From the NCBI RefSeq assembly GCF_021290925.1, contig NZ_JAJSLX010000005.1, forward strand, positions 248,001 through 312,000: 64,000 bases of DNA, written 5' to 3'. Numbering within the stretch: position 1 is the stretch's first letter; each line of letters starts with the position of its first letter. Source of the stretch: Sessilibacter corallicola. GTDB lineage: Bacteria; Pseudomonadota; Gammaproteobacteria; Pseudomonadales; Cellvibrionaceae. This document shows positions 36,098-45,940 of the stretch, in pieces. The notes beneath the pieces were generated by a model. The model did no database searches, was not told where the DNA came from, and worked only from the letters and a program-made list of their open reading frames with translations. The position numbers were made by a program, and so were the translations under genes.

Positions 36098-36906
36098 AGT
36101 CTTTCCTAAATCACAGTTGGTTAATATTAATTCTGTTGTCGCAATTCTAGCTTATTGACAAGAACCAAACCTAAGCTGAACCAGTATCACTTTTCATTGG
36201 TAGTCTAGTTTACCAAAGTTACGGTTCTTCGGCTTGCTCAGACCTGTTAATACTCATTAAATAATCTTTTAGGCCGCAATAATGGGTTTATTGGGTATAA
36301 ACAAGCCTTAGGCGAGAGTAAAGCGTCGCAAGTTATCCATTAATTTATTGAACGTAAGTTTTGCAAGTATTTTACGTTTTAATCTGCGCCAATGATAATT
36401 GTTTAAATCAAATCACGCTCGTTATTAAGTCGTTATAGCTAATCGAATTTTTCGAAATATAGGATGTACTTTTTGCTGACGAGTTTTTCGCGTGTTCGAA
36501 TAATTCCACTAAAGTAGGAATGCGCAGTTTTTCTATTCTCTTTTCCCTTTTTATAAAAGACAAAACTATTTTATTGGTCAGTCGTCATCAGCTAATTTTT
36601 TAAGATTAACTTAGTGGTAGAAAAATTCTACGCGGTAAGATGAGAATGATTATCTGAATCAGCTGTTTTGATTGTTTTGCCACAATCTTTTGAAAGTGCG
36701 TTTTCTGAGTTTTGTACAGTCGTTCGTTTTTAAGTATTGGATTAATCGTGGACATTTAGGCAAAAGCCGAATTGCCGCCGGTGTATATTCAGGTGATGGT
36801 TTTCTCTACGATCGTGGAAGAATTGAATCTAAATTGCTCAACTCGGCGGGCTTTGGTATAAGCCTACGCTGGATAAGCAAAACACACTGTATTTAGGACG
36901 TAGTTT
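36098..36906. other. 809-base gene-free gap upstream of parC, with a Fur-like box
   Basis: No credible protein gene is seen. The gap is AT-rich. It contains TGAGAATGATTATCT at 36641-36655, which matches a Fur box at 13 of 15 positions, and a TGATAAT half-site at 36393-36399. A GTAGAA-AAA-TTCTAC inverted repeat lies at 36617-36631. A 74-codon frame at 36672-36896 has no recognisable sequence and I do not call it. A small RNA is possible. Confidence 0.55.
36641..36655. promoter_or_regulatory. Fur-box-like site
   Basis: TGAGAATGATTATCT compared with the 7-1-7 Fur consensus TGATAATNATTATCA mismatches at two positions. No iron gene starts just downstream on either strand; parC begins 250 bases later and the cytochrome gene 540 bases the other way. 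Confidence 0.45.
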
Positions 36907-39153
36907 ATGACCGAGCTGACCTACGGGGCAGATGGGGAAGAATCCGTCGCTCTGAGAGCCTTTACTGAAAAAGCCTACCTAGACTACAGCATGTACGTGA
37001 TTTTAGATCGCGCATTGCCTCATGTCGGCGATGGCCTAAAGCCCGTCCAACGGCGCATCATTTACGCCATGAGCGAGCTAGGGCTGCAAAATAACGCCAA
37101 GTTTAAGAAATCGGCGAGAACTGTCGGTGATGTGATCGGTAAATTCCATCCCCACGGTGACAGCGCTGCCTATGAGGCGATGGTATTGATGGCGCAGCCG
37201 TTCTCCTACCGCTACCCGTTGGTGGATGGCCAGGGTAACTGGGGTTCCCCCGATAACCCGAAATCCTTTGCGGCAATGCGTTACACCGAAGCTCGCCTCG
37301 CGAAATACGCTGAGACCTTATTGGCCGAAGCCGGTCAGGGCACGGTGGAGTGGTTGCCGAATTTTGATGGCACCTTGTCTGAGCCGAAGGTGTTGCCCGC
37401 ACAGGTGCCCAACGTACTTCTCAACGGCACCACAGGGATCGCCGTGGGCATGGCAACTGACATTCCGCCACACAACTTGAAAGAAGTGGTTGAGGCGACC
37501 GTCCACTTGCTTGAAAACCCAAAGGCCACCGTATCGGAACTGAACAATTTCTTGCCGGGGCCAGATATGCCCACGGATGCAGAAATCGTGACTCCGCGCG
37601 CCGATCTTCTCAAGATCTATGAAACTGGCCGCGGTGCGCTGAAAATGCGGGCGATATGGACGAAAGAAGAAGGTGACATCGTGGTTACCGCGCTGCCGTT
37701 CCAATCCAGCGGCGAGAAGATTATGGAGCAGGTGGCCAATCAGATGCAGGCCAAAAAGCTGCCTATGGTTGCCGACCTTCGCGACGAGTCTGATCACGAA
37801 AATCCAACGCGTTTGGTGATCGTGCCACGCTCGAATCGAATCGACGCCGAACAACTTATGAATCATTTGTTCGCGACAACGGACTTGGAGCGCAGCTACC
37901 GAGTCAACATGAACGTGATTGGCAACGACGGCAGACCGCAAGTTAAGCCGTTGAACGTACTTTTGTCTGAATGGTTGAGCTTCCGTCAAGATACCGTTCG
38001 AAAACGCTTAGAGCACCGTCTCGACAAAGTAGAAGAGCGTTTGCTCAAACTCGCGGCGTTAATGTTGGTGTATTTGAACGTCGACGAAGTCATCGAAATC
38101 ATTCGCACCGAAGACAAACCTAAGCCCGTGCTGATGGAGCGTTTTGATCTTATCGAAATGCAAGCCGATTACATCTTAGATACGCGGTTACGCCAGTTGG
38201 CGCGTCTCGAAGAGATGAAGATCAAAGAAGAGCAGGAAGCCCTTGAGAAAGAAAAAGACGACCTTCTCAAGATTCTTGGCTCTGACCGCCGTTTAAAAAC
38301 TTTGGTGAAAAAAGAACTGCAAAAAGTCGCCAAAGAGTTCGGTGATGATCGTCGCTCTCCAATCGTTGAGCGCGGTGAGGCGCAAGCGTTTAATGAGTCC
38401 GATCTGTTGTCCAGTGATCCAGTGACGGTTGTCTTGTCTGAAAAAGGCTGGATTCGCGCGGCCAAAGGCCACGACATCGATCCTTCGGCTCTGAGTTACA
38501 AATCCGGCGATGGCTTTAAGTTTGCTGCTCGCGGTAAGAGCAATCAAAACGTATTGCTGGTGGATTCCACCGGCAGAAGCTACGCCTTGCCAGCACACAC
38601 CTTGCCTTCGGCGCGAGGTCAGGGCGAGCCTGTTACCGGCCGATTGAATCCGCCCAGTGGCGCAACCTTTGAAGCGATGATTACTGGTGAGAACAATCAA
38701 AAATTGATCGTTGCCAGCGATGCGGGATACGGCTTTATCGTTAAGTTGGAAGATTTATTTACCAAAAACAGTAAAGGTAAAGCACTGCTTAATCTTCCTG
38801 AAAACTCGAAAATCCTACCGTTACTCTCCGTGCCTGAATCTGAGGAAGCCGTTATTGTTGCTATTAGCAATGAAGGCCGAATGGTTGCTTTCCCGATCGA
38901 CGAATTACCAGAGCTAGCCCGCGGCAAAGGCAACAAGATCATCAACATTGCCGCAGCCAGAGCGAAAGAGCGCCAGGAATTTGTGGTTGCCGTTGCGGTG
39001 CTTGTACCCAAGCAAAAACTGGTTGTTTACGCTGGTAAGCGAAAAACTGTTCTCAAAGGCAGCGACCTTGAGCACTATTTAGGTGAGCGTGGACGCCGAG
39101 GAAACAAATTGCCTAGAGGATTCCAAAAGGTTGATCGCATCGAAGTTCAATAA
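36907..39153 (+). CDS. parC: DNA topoisomerase IV subunit A
   Basis: ParC is the DNA-breaking and rejoining subunit that, with ParE, decatenates replicated chromosomes. The 748-residue protein has the winged-helix core with catalytic Tyr126 ([10 protein letters not shown]), and a C-terminal beta-pinwheel region after about 490. The quinolone-resistance determining segment reads [10 protein letters not shown], so the residues equivalent to E. coli Ser80 (Ser86) and Glu84 (Glu90) are wild type. parE is not adjacent. Length is close to E. coli ParC. A TTTAGGACG site precedes the ATG. Confidence 0.98.
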   Translation: MTELTYGADGEESVALRAFTEKAYLDYSMYVILDRALPHVGDGLKPVQRRIIYAMSELGLQNNAKFKKSARTVGDVIGKFHPHGDSAAYEAMVLMAQPFSYRYPLVDGQGNWGSPDNPKSFAAMRYTEARLAKYAETLLAEAGQGTVEWLPNFDGTLSEPKVLPAQVPNVLLNGTTGIAVGMATDIPPHNLKEVVEATVHLLENPKATVSELNNFLPGPDMPTDAEIVTPRADLLKIYETGRGALKMRAIWTKEEGDIVVTALPFQSSGEKIMEQVANQMQAKKLPMVADLRDESDHENPTRLVIVPRSNRIDAEQLMNHLFATTDLERSYRVNMNVIGNDGRPQVKPLNVLLSEWLSFRQDTVRKRLEHRLDKVEERLLKLAALMLVYLNVDEVIEIIRTEDKPKPVLMERFDLIEMQADYILDTRLRQLARLEEMKIKEEQEALEKEKDDLLKILGSDRRLKTLVKKELQKVAKEFGDDRRSPIVERGEAQAFNESDLLSSDPVTVVLSEKGWIRAAKGHDIDPSALSYKSGDGFKFAARGKSNQNVLLVDSTGRSYALPAHTLPSARGQGEPVTGRLNPPSGATFEAMITGENNQKLIVASDAGYGFIVKLEDLFTKNSKGKALLNLPENSKILPLLSVPESEEAVIVAISNEGRMVAFPIDELPELARGKGNKIINIAAARAKERQEFVVAVAVLVPKQKLVVYAGKRKTVLKGSDLEHYLGERGRRGNKLPRGFQKVDRIEVQ

Positions 39154-39682
39154 CGTTATTGACTCGTTAGTTGTTGAATCATTCCTGGCACAAGGACGTG
39201 CCATATCCCCATCAATCTTAAGTGCTTGAAATACAACACTCATTTTTTCTTTCTTGTATTTGTCGTTATCAATTTGATTAGACTGGCTTATTTTCTAGCG
39301 GGCGCTGGCATAGCTCTTTAGGTTTTTTGGTCTGATTATTGATTCTCTATTTTTGAGGCGTGTCTGGAATTTTGGTTTCTTGAGCGCAAAAATTACAGAG
39401 ATGATAAAAATGCGATGTTGATCAAATAAAAAGAAATTACCCTGGGGTATTTTGAAATCATAAGTGCTCAATAATAAATTGAAACTGTCTCACCCGCTCT
39501 AAAAGCTGACGAAGTATTTCGGTAATGTGAGGGAAATGTAGATGTTCACTTTCCCATTTGCAGTTCACACAGTCTGTTTTTTGCTTTGACGTTAGAGCAG
39601 CAAATTTTCTACGAAAGTATCTGTTTGAATCTATACTGAAATTTCATCCCTTTAACCAGTTGGTCAAAATGGAGCTTCACAG
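39154..39682. other. 529-base gene-free gap before the PilZ gene
   Basis: AT-rich with no credible reading frame. A 14-bp palindrome CAATAACGTTATTG (39148-39161) overlaps the parC stop codon. A GGAG ribosome-binding site at about 39671 serves the PilZ gene. I see no terminator with a T tract. Confidence 0.55.
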
Positions 39683-39943
39683 ATGGTAGAAAGACGTCGG
39701 AGCCAACGAGTAAATTACTCCTGTAAAATTAAACTTGATCACCCTCAACTTAATGGTCAAGTCGTCACTTGTCGCGATATTTCCGATACCGGACTTTATG
39801 TATTAATTTCCAATTGTGACAAAGACTTAATTGGTTCGACGCTTCAACTGCAAGTCATCACAAGTCTTCCCCGGCCTAAAACCCGCTTAACTAAAATCGT
39901 CCGATCGGATACCGATGGTATTGGTTTAAAGTTTATTGCGTGA
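39683..39943 (+). CDS. Single-domain PilZ c-di-GMP-binding protein
   Basis: The 86-residue protein is a minimal PilZ domain. It has the RxxxR motif in ERRRSQRVNY and the D/NxSxxG motif in CRDISDTGLYV, so both c-di-GMP-binding elements are intact. It has no partner domain and would act as a stand-alone effector. It is followed at 40100 by an HD-GYP gene in the same direction, linking sensor and degradation. GGAG precedes the start. Confidence 0.92.
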   Translation: MVERRRSQRVNYSCKIKLDHPQLNGQVVTCRDISDTGLYVLISNCDKDLIGSTLQLQVITSLPRPKTRLTKIVRSDTDGIGLKFIA

Positions 39944-40099
39944 ACAGGCCCTAATGATTGGCGTCAACGGATTTAATACACCCGATTAATGCACCTTAGA
40001 ATCGGTGCTATGCTTTATTGACGTGTCGTGAATTAATCTTTCCGTTAATTAGAATCTTTATAAGTAACGCGTAATCTAAGACTGGGTTGCCATATCGTA

Positions 40100-41320
40100 A
40101 TGTCTGGAATTAAGTCTATCCCCGTTTCCCAATTGCAAGTCGGTATGTACATTACCTCGGCGAAGAACAATTGGATTCCGAGCAACAATCTTTCTCGTGA
40201 AGGGGTGGTGCGTGACCCTAAGATTGTTCGTTATATTCAAATGATGGGAATAGAAGAAATCTGCATTGATACCGATAAGGGGACCGATATTGTTATTCAT
40301 AAAAAGCCCTCAAAAACCGGTGAGCAATCACTAGCGAATTTATTGTCGGCACCCTGTGATCGCCCCCAACCGAAAAAAGGTTTTTCTGAAGAATTATTAG
40401 CCGCGCGAAAAGTACAAACGGCAGGACTGGATTTTATCAATAAAACTTTAGGTAACATTCAGTTGGGTAAACCCATCGATATTGACAGCGCCCAAGAAGT
40501 TGCCTGCGATATTGTCGAATCTCTTAACAATAATCAAAACGCACTTTTGTGCTTAACGCAGTTGCGTCAGAAAGATCAGTATTTATTAGAGCACTCGTTT
40601 AATGTCAGTGTTTTTATGGGAATTCTTGCGGCGTCTATGAATTTCCACGGTGACGAATTGGACCGGTTGGTAACCGGAGCTTTATTGCACGACGTTGGTA
40701 AAGTTGATATTGATGATGCCATACTTCATAAGCCGGGCAAGCTCACCGCCGAAGAATGGCAAGAGATGCGTAAACACGTCACCTACGGTGAAAAATATTT
40801 AAATAAAATTCCGGGGCTTGCCCCAGAAATTTTAGATATCTGCGCTCACCATCACGAACGTTTGGATGGCAGTGGTTATCCCAGAGGTTTACGAGCAGAG
40901 GAAATTCCGATTCACAGCCGGATGTCTTCTATTGCCGATATTTATGACGCAGTAACCGCAGACCGAGTTTATCATCACGGAATTTCGCCGGCGTTGGCAC
41001 TGCGTAATATGTTGGAATGGTCCGAACAAGACAGTTTAGATAAAGAATTACTGTATCAATTTATCCGCTGTTTGAGTATTTATCCCCAAGGCAGCTTTGT
41101 CTTGTTGAGTAACCAAAAATTAGGGGTCGTGCAAAGTGTGCACGCCAAACTTATGCACAAACCGGTGGTGAGTATTGTCTATAATTTGGCGAAAAAAATT
41201 CGCGTTCCGCATTTTCCTTTGGATTTGTCGGCATCCAACTGCGCGGTAAAAATTGAACGTGTTGTTGATCCTAAAGACTACGGACTCGATCTCCAAGAGC
41301 TGTTGCAAACCATGCGCTAG
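40100..41320 (+). CDS. HD-GYP domain phosphodiesterase with DUF3391 N-terminus
   Basis: The 406-residue protein has the DUF3391 N-terminal domain (SIPVSQLQVGMYI, about 5-70) common on HD-GYP proteins. The HD-GYP domain follows (about 150-350), with HDVGK at 197-201 and HHHERLDGSGYP at 250-261. The usual IP after HDxGK is ID here (HDVGKVDIDDAIL), a minor change. It probably hydrolyses c-di-GMP. It lies about 155 bases after a PilZ gene. The start has a weak ribosome-binding site. Confidence 0.93.
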   Translation: MSGIKSIPVSQLQVGMYITSAKNNWIPSNNLSREGVVRDPKIVRYIQMMGIEEICIDTDKGTDIVIHKKPSKTGEQSLANLLSAPCDRPQPKKGFSEELLAARKVQTAGLDFINKTLGNIQLGKPIDIDSAQEVACDIVESLNNNQNALLCLTQLRQKDQYLLEHSFNVSVFMGILAASMNFHGDELDRLVTGALLHDVGKVDIDDAILHKPGKLTAEEWQEMRKHVTYGEKYLNKIPGLAPEILDICAHHHERLDGSGYPRGLRAEEIPIHSRMSSIADIYDAVTADRVYHHGISPALALRNMLEWSEQDSLDKELLYQFIRCLSIYPQGSFVLLSNQKLGVVQSVHAKLMHKPVVSIVYNLAKKIRVPHFPLDLSASNCAVKIERVVDPKDYGLDLQELLQTMR

Positions 41321-41342
41321 CCTCGTTTGATCGCAGGCACCT

Positions 41343-42161
41343 TTAGTTTTTTATTGCCAATGTTTGATCGTAAGCGTCCAGTTTATTTGAAGCGATCATT
41401 GTTTGTATTACTTCAACGTATTCGTAACCTTTCTCGGAATATTTTTCCAAGCCCTCTGCTAACGCAGTGCCGGATAACGGCTGGTTTTGTTGTCTAAGGT
41501 CGGCACGAATTTGTCTTAATTCTCGGTAAGCTCGATTGGTATTGATATTATCGAAATAGGCATTAATAGAATCGTTAACGGAATCAAATACTTTCACTTC
41601 GTGGGTTGCGCCTTCGATGCGATGGCGTGGCACAAGTCCGCAACCTTGTTGATAACACCATTGGCCAAAAAAGTTGTTGCCTTCACGCGCGAAACGCGAA
41701 CTTCCCCAACCGCTTTCAATGGCTGCTTGCGCGAGTGCCAATGACGACGGAATTTGATCCACACGCACGAGTAATTCATCGAGTGAATCCGATTTGTATT
41801 TATTGGCAATGCGAGTGAATTCACGAGTGATTTCTTCGGCTTGAACAACGTCTGGGTAGCCAGAATTTTTAAGTGTTAATAAGAAATTTCGCTCTTGGTT
41901 CAGAGATGCATTCTTGGCGTTAATTCCGGGCAATAAATACTGAAAAAAGTCCTGCTTTTTTTGATTGACGTCTTTTATTTCAGAAAACTTCGGTGGCTCA
42001 GAAACTGTTTTAACCGGCTCGGCTTTTTCTTCGGCTTGTATTGGTTGTTCAATGGGAATTTCGTGTTCCATTAGCGTAACGCTAAGAATTAATACAAACA
42101 GCGAATAAGAAAGAAAAACACCGCTGATAAGAACAGATTTATTGGACGGCTGGGTACTCAT
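41343..42161 (-). CDS. Bax-like peptidoglycan glucosaminidase
   Basis: The 272-residue protein has an N-terminal membrane anchor (about 9-30) and a spacer (about 35-110). The glucosaminidase domain of the Bax type follows, with SSLALAQAAIESGWGSSRFAREGNNFFGQWCY (catalytic Glu) and AFFNRVYDSVNDSINAYFDNINTN-like downstream residues (VFDSVNDSINAYFDNI). It would hydrolyse N-acetylglucosaminyl linkages in peptidoglycan in the periplasm. It is convergent with the HD-GYP gene. Confidence 0.9.
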   Translation of the reverse strand: MSTQPSNKSVLISGVFLSYSLFVLILSVTLMEHEIPIEQPIQAEEKAEPVKTVSEPPKFSEIKDVNQKKQDFFQYLLPGINAKNASLNQERNFLLTLKNSGYPDVVQAEEITREFTRIANKYKSDSLDELLVRVDQIPSSLALAQAAIESGWGSSRFAREGNNFFGQWCYQQGCGLVPRHRIEGATHEVKVFDSVNDSINAYFDNINTNRAYRELRQIRADLRQQNQPLSGTALAEGLEKYSEKGYEYVEVIQTMIASNKLDAYDQTLAIKN

Positions 42162-42324
42162 GAATGGCTTAGCCTTAGATCAACACTCGAAATTTCAGAG
42201 ATCTTATATTGGGCCAAGCTTATAAAAATCAAGTTACATAGATCGTTTAATTATGGAGTGCGTTAAGTGGTGTGAGGCTACCTTGTTCAAAATCACGACT
42301 TTGATCTTGGCTTTTAATTTTGGA

Positions 42325-43014
42325 TTATAAATTCAAATCTTTACGCAGCTTGGCTAAGCGCGCTTGGTTTTCTTCTTTGGATAACTGCACTTGATCGGGC
42401 TTTGGCAATTCTTTCAATTTTGGCATTTCGAGTTGTTCGCCATTTCTAACGCGTTCGCAAACATCTCGGTAATGCTTTTTAAAAACGGGTAAAGCGCTGG
42501 TTTCTGGTGTCGACGAAAGAAAGAACCAATCGCTGGCAAGACCGGCGTAATACACCGCTGGATGGCTCCATGGGTGAGTCGCTTTTGGGCTTGGTGCTTG
42601 GCAGGCTTCAACGTAGGCGGCGCGCGGCTCTGGCAGAATTTCGCCGCCGCTGCGTTCGCACTGTTCTAGCATTCGACTCAACGTTGGCAGATATTCCGAT
42701 TCTAAAACAATGGCTTTGGTGGCTGCCAATATGGTGTTTGGATCAAAATGTTTCAGGCTTTCCAACCACAATCGCTTCGCCTGAATTTCCAGTTCCTGAT
42801 CTCTGAAGGCGGCGTAATAGAGATTTTGATAATTAATTTTAAAAATACCAAAAACCTGATTAATGGCATCGATCATTTCGTCGCGATGTGTGCTGGCGTA
42901 ATCGTGGCGTGATGGCGTTTCAGTAGGCCCAGCTGCGGTCTGTGAGGTTTTCTTCAAGCGAGACATCTCTTGTGCTGCGTTTTGGATCACCTGGTTGCTG
43001 TCTTTCATTGCCAT
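42325..43014 (-). CDS. Lambda P-like replication protein, probable helicase loader
   Basis: The 229-residue protein resembles phage lambda P and chromosomal P-like proteins: AINQVFGIFKINYQNLYYAAFRDQELEIQAKRLWLESLKHF, then DPNTILAATKAIVLESEYLPTLSRMLEQCERSGGE. P proteins load the replicative helicase DnaB. Its ATG at 43014 makes a 95-base overlap with the end of the DnaT-repeat gene; a start at 42966 would shorten this. The overlap suggests coupled expression. No phage integrase or structural genes lie near, so it is a resident chromosomal gene. Confidence 0.8.
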   Translation of the reverse strand: MAMKDSNQVIQNAAQEMSRLKKTSQTAAGPTETPSRHDYASTHRDEMIDAINQVFGIFKINYQNLYYAAFRDQELEIQAKRLWLESLKHFDPNTILAATKAIVLESEYLPTLSRMLEQCERSGGEILPEPRAAYVEACQAPSPKATHPWSHPAVYYAGLASDWFFLSSTPETSALPVFKKHYRDVCERVRNGEQLEMPKLKELPKPDQVQLSKEENQARLAKLRKDLNL

Positions 43015-44284
43015 GGGTCTGCTGGTTGGTACTCAATTGATGTTGTTTGGCCCAAATGTATTTGGAGTGACGGATAAATATGCTGTCCCAACTGTGTTTG
43101 GGTTCGCCGCGATTGCGCCAGTAAAGCACAAATTCCGGTATTTGTGCATTGATAAACGCTTCGCTCATTTCACATTGTTGCTGCAATAATTCTCGGCATT
43201 CAATGCTTGGTTGCCATTGTTGATTAATCAAAGTAGCGGTTGGATTGATCTCAACACCTTCGCGGAAATACGCCCATTGTTTGCTCACGTGCTGGCTGAA
43301 CAGATCGCCCCAGTTGCTGCGAAAGCCGCCGTTTTCGATCCACTTGTGAACAAACTCGGGGATGCATTCGGAGATAAATTGGCGGTCGATATCGAGCTGA
43401 GCAAGATACGTGATTGTGTGCTCGGCCGGTCGCCATTGGCTGGTCATAGGAACCGGTTTGCGATTGGGTAAAAACGGGGTTTCTTTTTCTTGCCAATCTT
43501 TTTTAACCCACGAATAAAACGTCATACTCCAAGACGCGGTGGTAGTGCCGGTTTCGCGGTAGTACAGGCGGAAGCGATTGGCACAATCTTCGATGTGTGC
43601 CAGCGGAATATCTTCGTTGCGCAGTTGTGCGACGACTTGATTGTCCGGCTGCCAGTTCGGCGGCAATGTGGTTTGCTGCGACTGGTTTTTTTGCAGTCTG
43701 GCTTGATCGGTTTGATGTTGGCGCCAGCGTCGTAGCACGTGCGTCTGAAATTTTGCCCCCCAGGCGCGTTGACCATCGCCGCGCTCACGCCAGTAAGAGA
43801 CAAATTCTGGAACCTGAGCACGGGTAAACGATTCGGGAATTGCGTGCTCGCCAATGCGCGTTAGTGTTTCTGGATTCGGTTGCCAGTTGGGGGCGATGGG
43901 CAGTTTTTGTCCGCCAGTGAATTCCGGCTGTGGTGCGGCCGTCTCTCGACTTTGTGACTCTTGTTGCTGTTGGCGTTCATTAAAGGCAAATTTTAATTCG
44001 CCGCATGCTGTGAATGGCGCGGAGGCCAACAACAAAAGTCCTTGGCTGCGCATCTGTTGGCTGATACGTTCAATATCGGCATCGTTCCAAAATGGTAGCA
44101 AGGCCTGCGCGTGATGCTTTTGCAGGCGATACCAGCGAAACCCATTTCTCACCCGAGCGTCTTGGTAAAATGAAAACTCTTTCAATACCGAGATTAATGT
44201 CGCGATTTCCAAACCGTGCTGACAGGCCTGATCCCGAGAGATAACGACCGGACGATCATTGGTGTTGAGAGGGTAATCGCTCAT
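42920..44284 (-). CDS. DnaT-domain protein with four tandem DnaT repeats
   Basis: The 454-residue protein has an N-terminal winged-helix-like region (about 20-100) and four DnaT C-terminal domain-like units. Each starts with an N/Q-W-x-P or W-R-P motif and ends with a Trp: about 134-187, 211-264, 284-337 and 357-411. Common positions include W...P, IPEFVxYWRxRG and SWxxxFxxH...W. E. coli DnaT (primosomal protein i) has one such domain and acts in PriA-PriB-DnaT restart. It is coupled to the lambda P-like gene downstream, so together they may be a helicase-loading module. Confidence 0.82.
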   Translation of the reverse strand: MSDYPLNTNDRPVVISRDQACQHGLEIATLISVLKEFSFYQDARVRNGFRWYRLQKHHAQALLPFWNDADIERISQQMRSQGLLLLASAPFTACGELKFAFNERQQQQESQSRETAAPQPEFTGGQKLPIAPNWQPNPETLTRIGEHAIPESFTRAQVPEFVSYWRERGDGQRAWGAKFQTHVLRRWRQHQTDQARLQKNQSQQTTLPPNWQPDNQVVAQLRNEDIPLAHIEDCANRFRLYYRETGTTTASWSMTFYSWVKKDWQEKETPFLPNRKPVPMTSQWRPAEHTITYLAQLDIDRQFISECIPEFVHKWIENGGFRSNWGDLFSQHVSKQWAYFREGVEINPTATLINQQWQPSIECRELLQQQCEMSEAFINAQIPEFVLYWRNRGEPKHSWDSIFIRHSKYIWAKQHQLSTNQQTHGNERQQPGDPKRSTRDVSLEENLTDRSWAY

Positions 44285-44521
44285 AGAGTGTGGTAACCAA
44301 ATAAAAAGCTGTGGAATTAGCGTTAATACGCGCTAACGGGCTCTAGAGATATGAGCTTGGCTTAAATTGTAAGGTGTTCTTCAACAAGGGCAAGCAGTTC
44401 AGTCGTTTGTATGTGAATCTCATTGCATTGGATGTGTGAAAGCAACGATTGTTGTGGTTAACACCGTTCGATGAACTTCATACAATACCGGCTTCATGAA
44501 TTAAACGAGAGACGCTCATCT

Positions 44522-45892
44522 GTGGCAAAACAAAAAACCGCTTACGTCTGTAATGAATGTGGTGCTGATTATCGAAAATGGCAAGGCCAGTGCACAGAGT
44601 GTGGCGCTTGGAACAGCCTGAGCGAGGTTCGTTTAGGATCGAGTTCATCATCCAATCGCGACAGTCGCGGAGGCTACGCCGGTTTAGAGCCAACCAAAGC
44701 GCAATTGCTGAACGAAATCAGTTTAGAAGATTTGCCCAGATTCAGCGCTGGCACCAACGAGTTTGATCGGGTTCTTGGCGGTGGCTTTGTGCCCGGATCT
44801 GTCGTGCTGATTGGCGGTAATCCCGGCGCTGGTAAGTCGACATTACTGCTGCAAACGCTGTGTTTTTTGGCCGCACAAATGAAAGCCCTATACGTTACCG
44901 GTGAAGAGTCCTTGCAGCAGGTTGCAATGCGGGCAAAGCGCTTAGGATTGCCGACAGACAGCTTGTATTTGCTTTCAGAAACCAATGTTGAGGCAATTGT
45001 GGCTGCCGCAGAAAAACATCAGCCTAAAGTGCTGGTGGTGGATTCGATTCAGGTTGTACATTTGAGCGATATTCAGTCGGCGCCGGGCAGTGTTTCGCAA
45101 GTGCGTGAGTGCGCGGCCTTTTTAACCCGCTTTGCGAAAACCACCGGCACTGTGTTAATTCTTGTGGGGCACGTGACCAAAGACGGTAGCTTGGCCGGGC
45201 CAAAAGTGTTGGAGCATATGATTGACTGCTCTACCTTGCTCGATGGCGATCAAGACAATCGTTTCCGCATTCTTCGCAGTCACAAAAATCGGTTTGGCGC
45301 TGTTAATGAATTGGGCGTGTTTGCCATGACCGAGCAGGGCCTGCGTGAAGTCTCTAACCCGTCAGCGATTTTTTTGAGTCGCAACGAAGAACGTGCTGCT
45401 GGATCGGTGGTGATGGTGGTGTGGGAAGGAACACGACCTTTGTTGGTGGAAATTCAAGCCTTGGTTGACGACAGTCATTTGGGCAATCCCAGACGGGTGG
45501 CGGTGGGATTGGAGCAGAACCGGTTGGCAATGCTGCTGGCGGTATTGCATCGCCACGGTGGACTTCATTTGGGGGATCAAGATGTGTTTGTTAACGTTGT
45601 TGGTGGCGTTAAAGTGTCTGAAACCAGCTCTGACCTGGCGCTGTTATTGGCAGTGGTTTCGAGCTTTCGAGACCAGACGTTATCTCAAGACTTAATTGCT
45701 TTTGGTGAGGTGGGCCTGTCGGGAGAAATTCGACCGGTGCCCAACGGTCAAGAGCGTGTTCGTGAAGCGTTTAAACACGGTTTTAAACGTGCCATCGTAC
45801 CGGCGGCAAATTGCCCGAAAACCGGCATCGATGGTATTGAGCTGGTACCTGTGAAGCGCTTAAGCGACGCAATCGAAGCGCTGTGGGGATAG
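44522..45892 (+). CDS. radA: DNA repair protein RadA
   Basis: RadA (Sms) is a RecA-like, DnaB-like branch-migration helicase for recombination intermediates. The protein has 456 residues from the GTG at 44522: MAKQKTAYVCNECG matches the canonical start, and a longer upstream frame to 44471 is unlike the family. The zinc finger is at C10, C13, C24 and C27. Walker A is GGNPGAGKST, the KNRFG motif is present (HKNRFGAVNELGVFAM), and a Lon-like C-terminal domain ends the protein. It stands alone on the plus strand. Confidence 0.97.
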   Translation: MAKQKTAYVCNECGADYRKWQGQCTECGAWNSLSEVRLGSSSSSNRDSRGGYAGLEPTKAQLLNEISLEDLPRFSAGTNEFDRVLGGGFVPGSVVLIGGNPGAGKSTLLLQTLCFLAAQMKALYVTGEESLQQVAMRAKRLGLPTDSLYLLSETNVEAIVAAAEKHQPKVLVVDSIQVVHLSDIQSAPGSVSQVRECAAFLTRFAKTTGTVLILVGHVTKDGSLAGPKVLEHMIDCSTLLDGDQDNRFRILRSHKNRFGAVNELGVFAMTEQGLREVSNPSAIFLSRNEERAAGSVVMVVWEGTRPLLVEIQALVDDSHLGNPRRVAVGLEQNRLAMLLAVLHRHGGLHLGDQDVFVNVVGGVKVSETSSDLALLLAVVSSFRDQTLSQDLIAFGEVGLSGEIRPVPNGQERVREAFKHGFKRAIVPAANCPKTGIDGIELVPVKRLSDAIEALWG

Positions 45893-45914
45893 CGAATAAT
45901 CTAGGGCCTAATTT

Positions 45915-45940
45915 TTAGGTTAAGGGCTTAGGTTAGAGGC
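45915..45940. repeat. 13-bp tandem duplication
   Basis: TTAGGTTAAGGGC and TTAGGTTAGAGGC follow each other (two mismatches), between radA and the convergent VOC gene. Confidence 0.7.

Noticed and set aside
36672-36896. A 74-codon open frame in the gap before parC
   Set aside because: No recognisable motif, no good ribosome-binding site, and the start is a TTG. Sequence content is like random translation of AT-rich DNA.
37318-37989. A 223-codon frame antisense to parC
   Set aside because: Long only because parC has few antisense stops there; no motif or ribosome-binding site.
42325-44284. The P-like and DnaT-like genes as a prophage
   Set aside because: No integrase, terminase, capsid or lysis gene, no att repeats, and the flanks are ordinary chromosomal genes (bax-like, radA).
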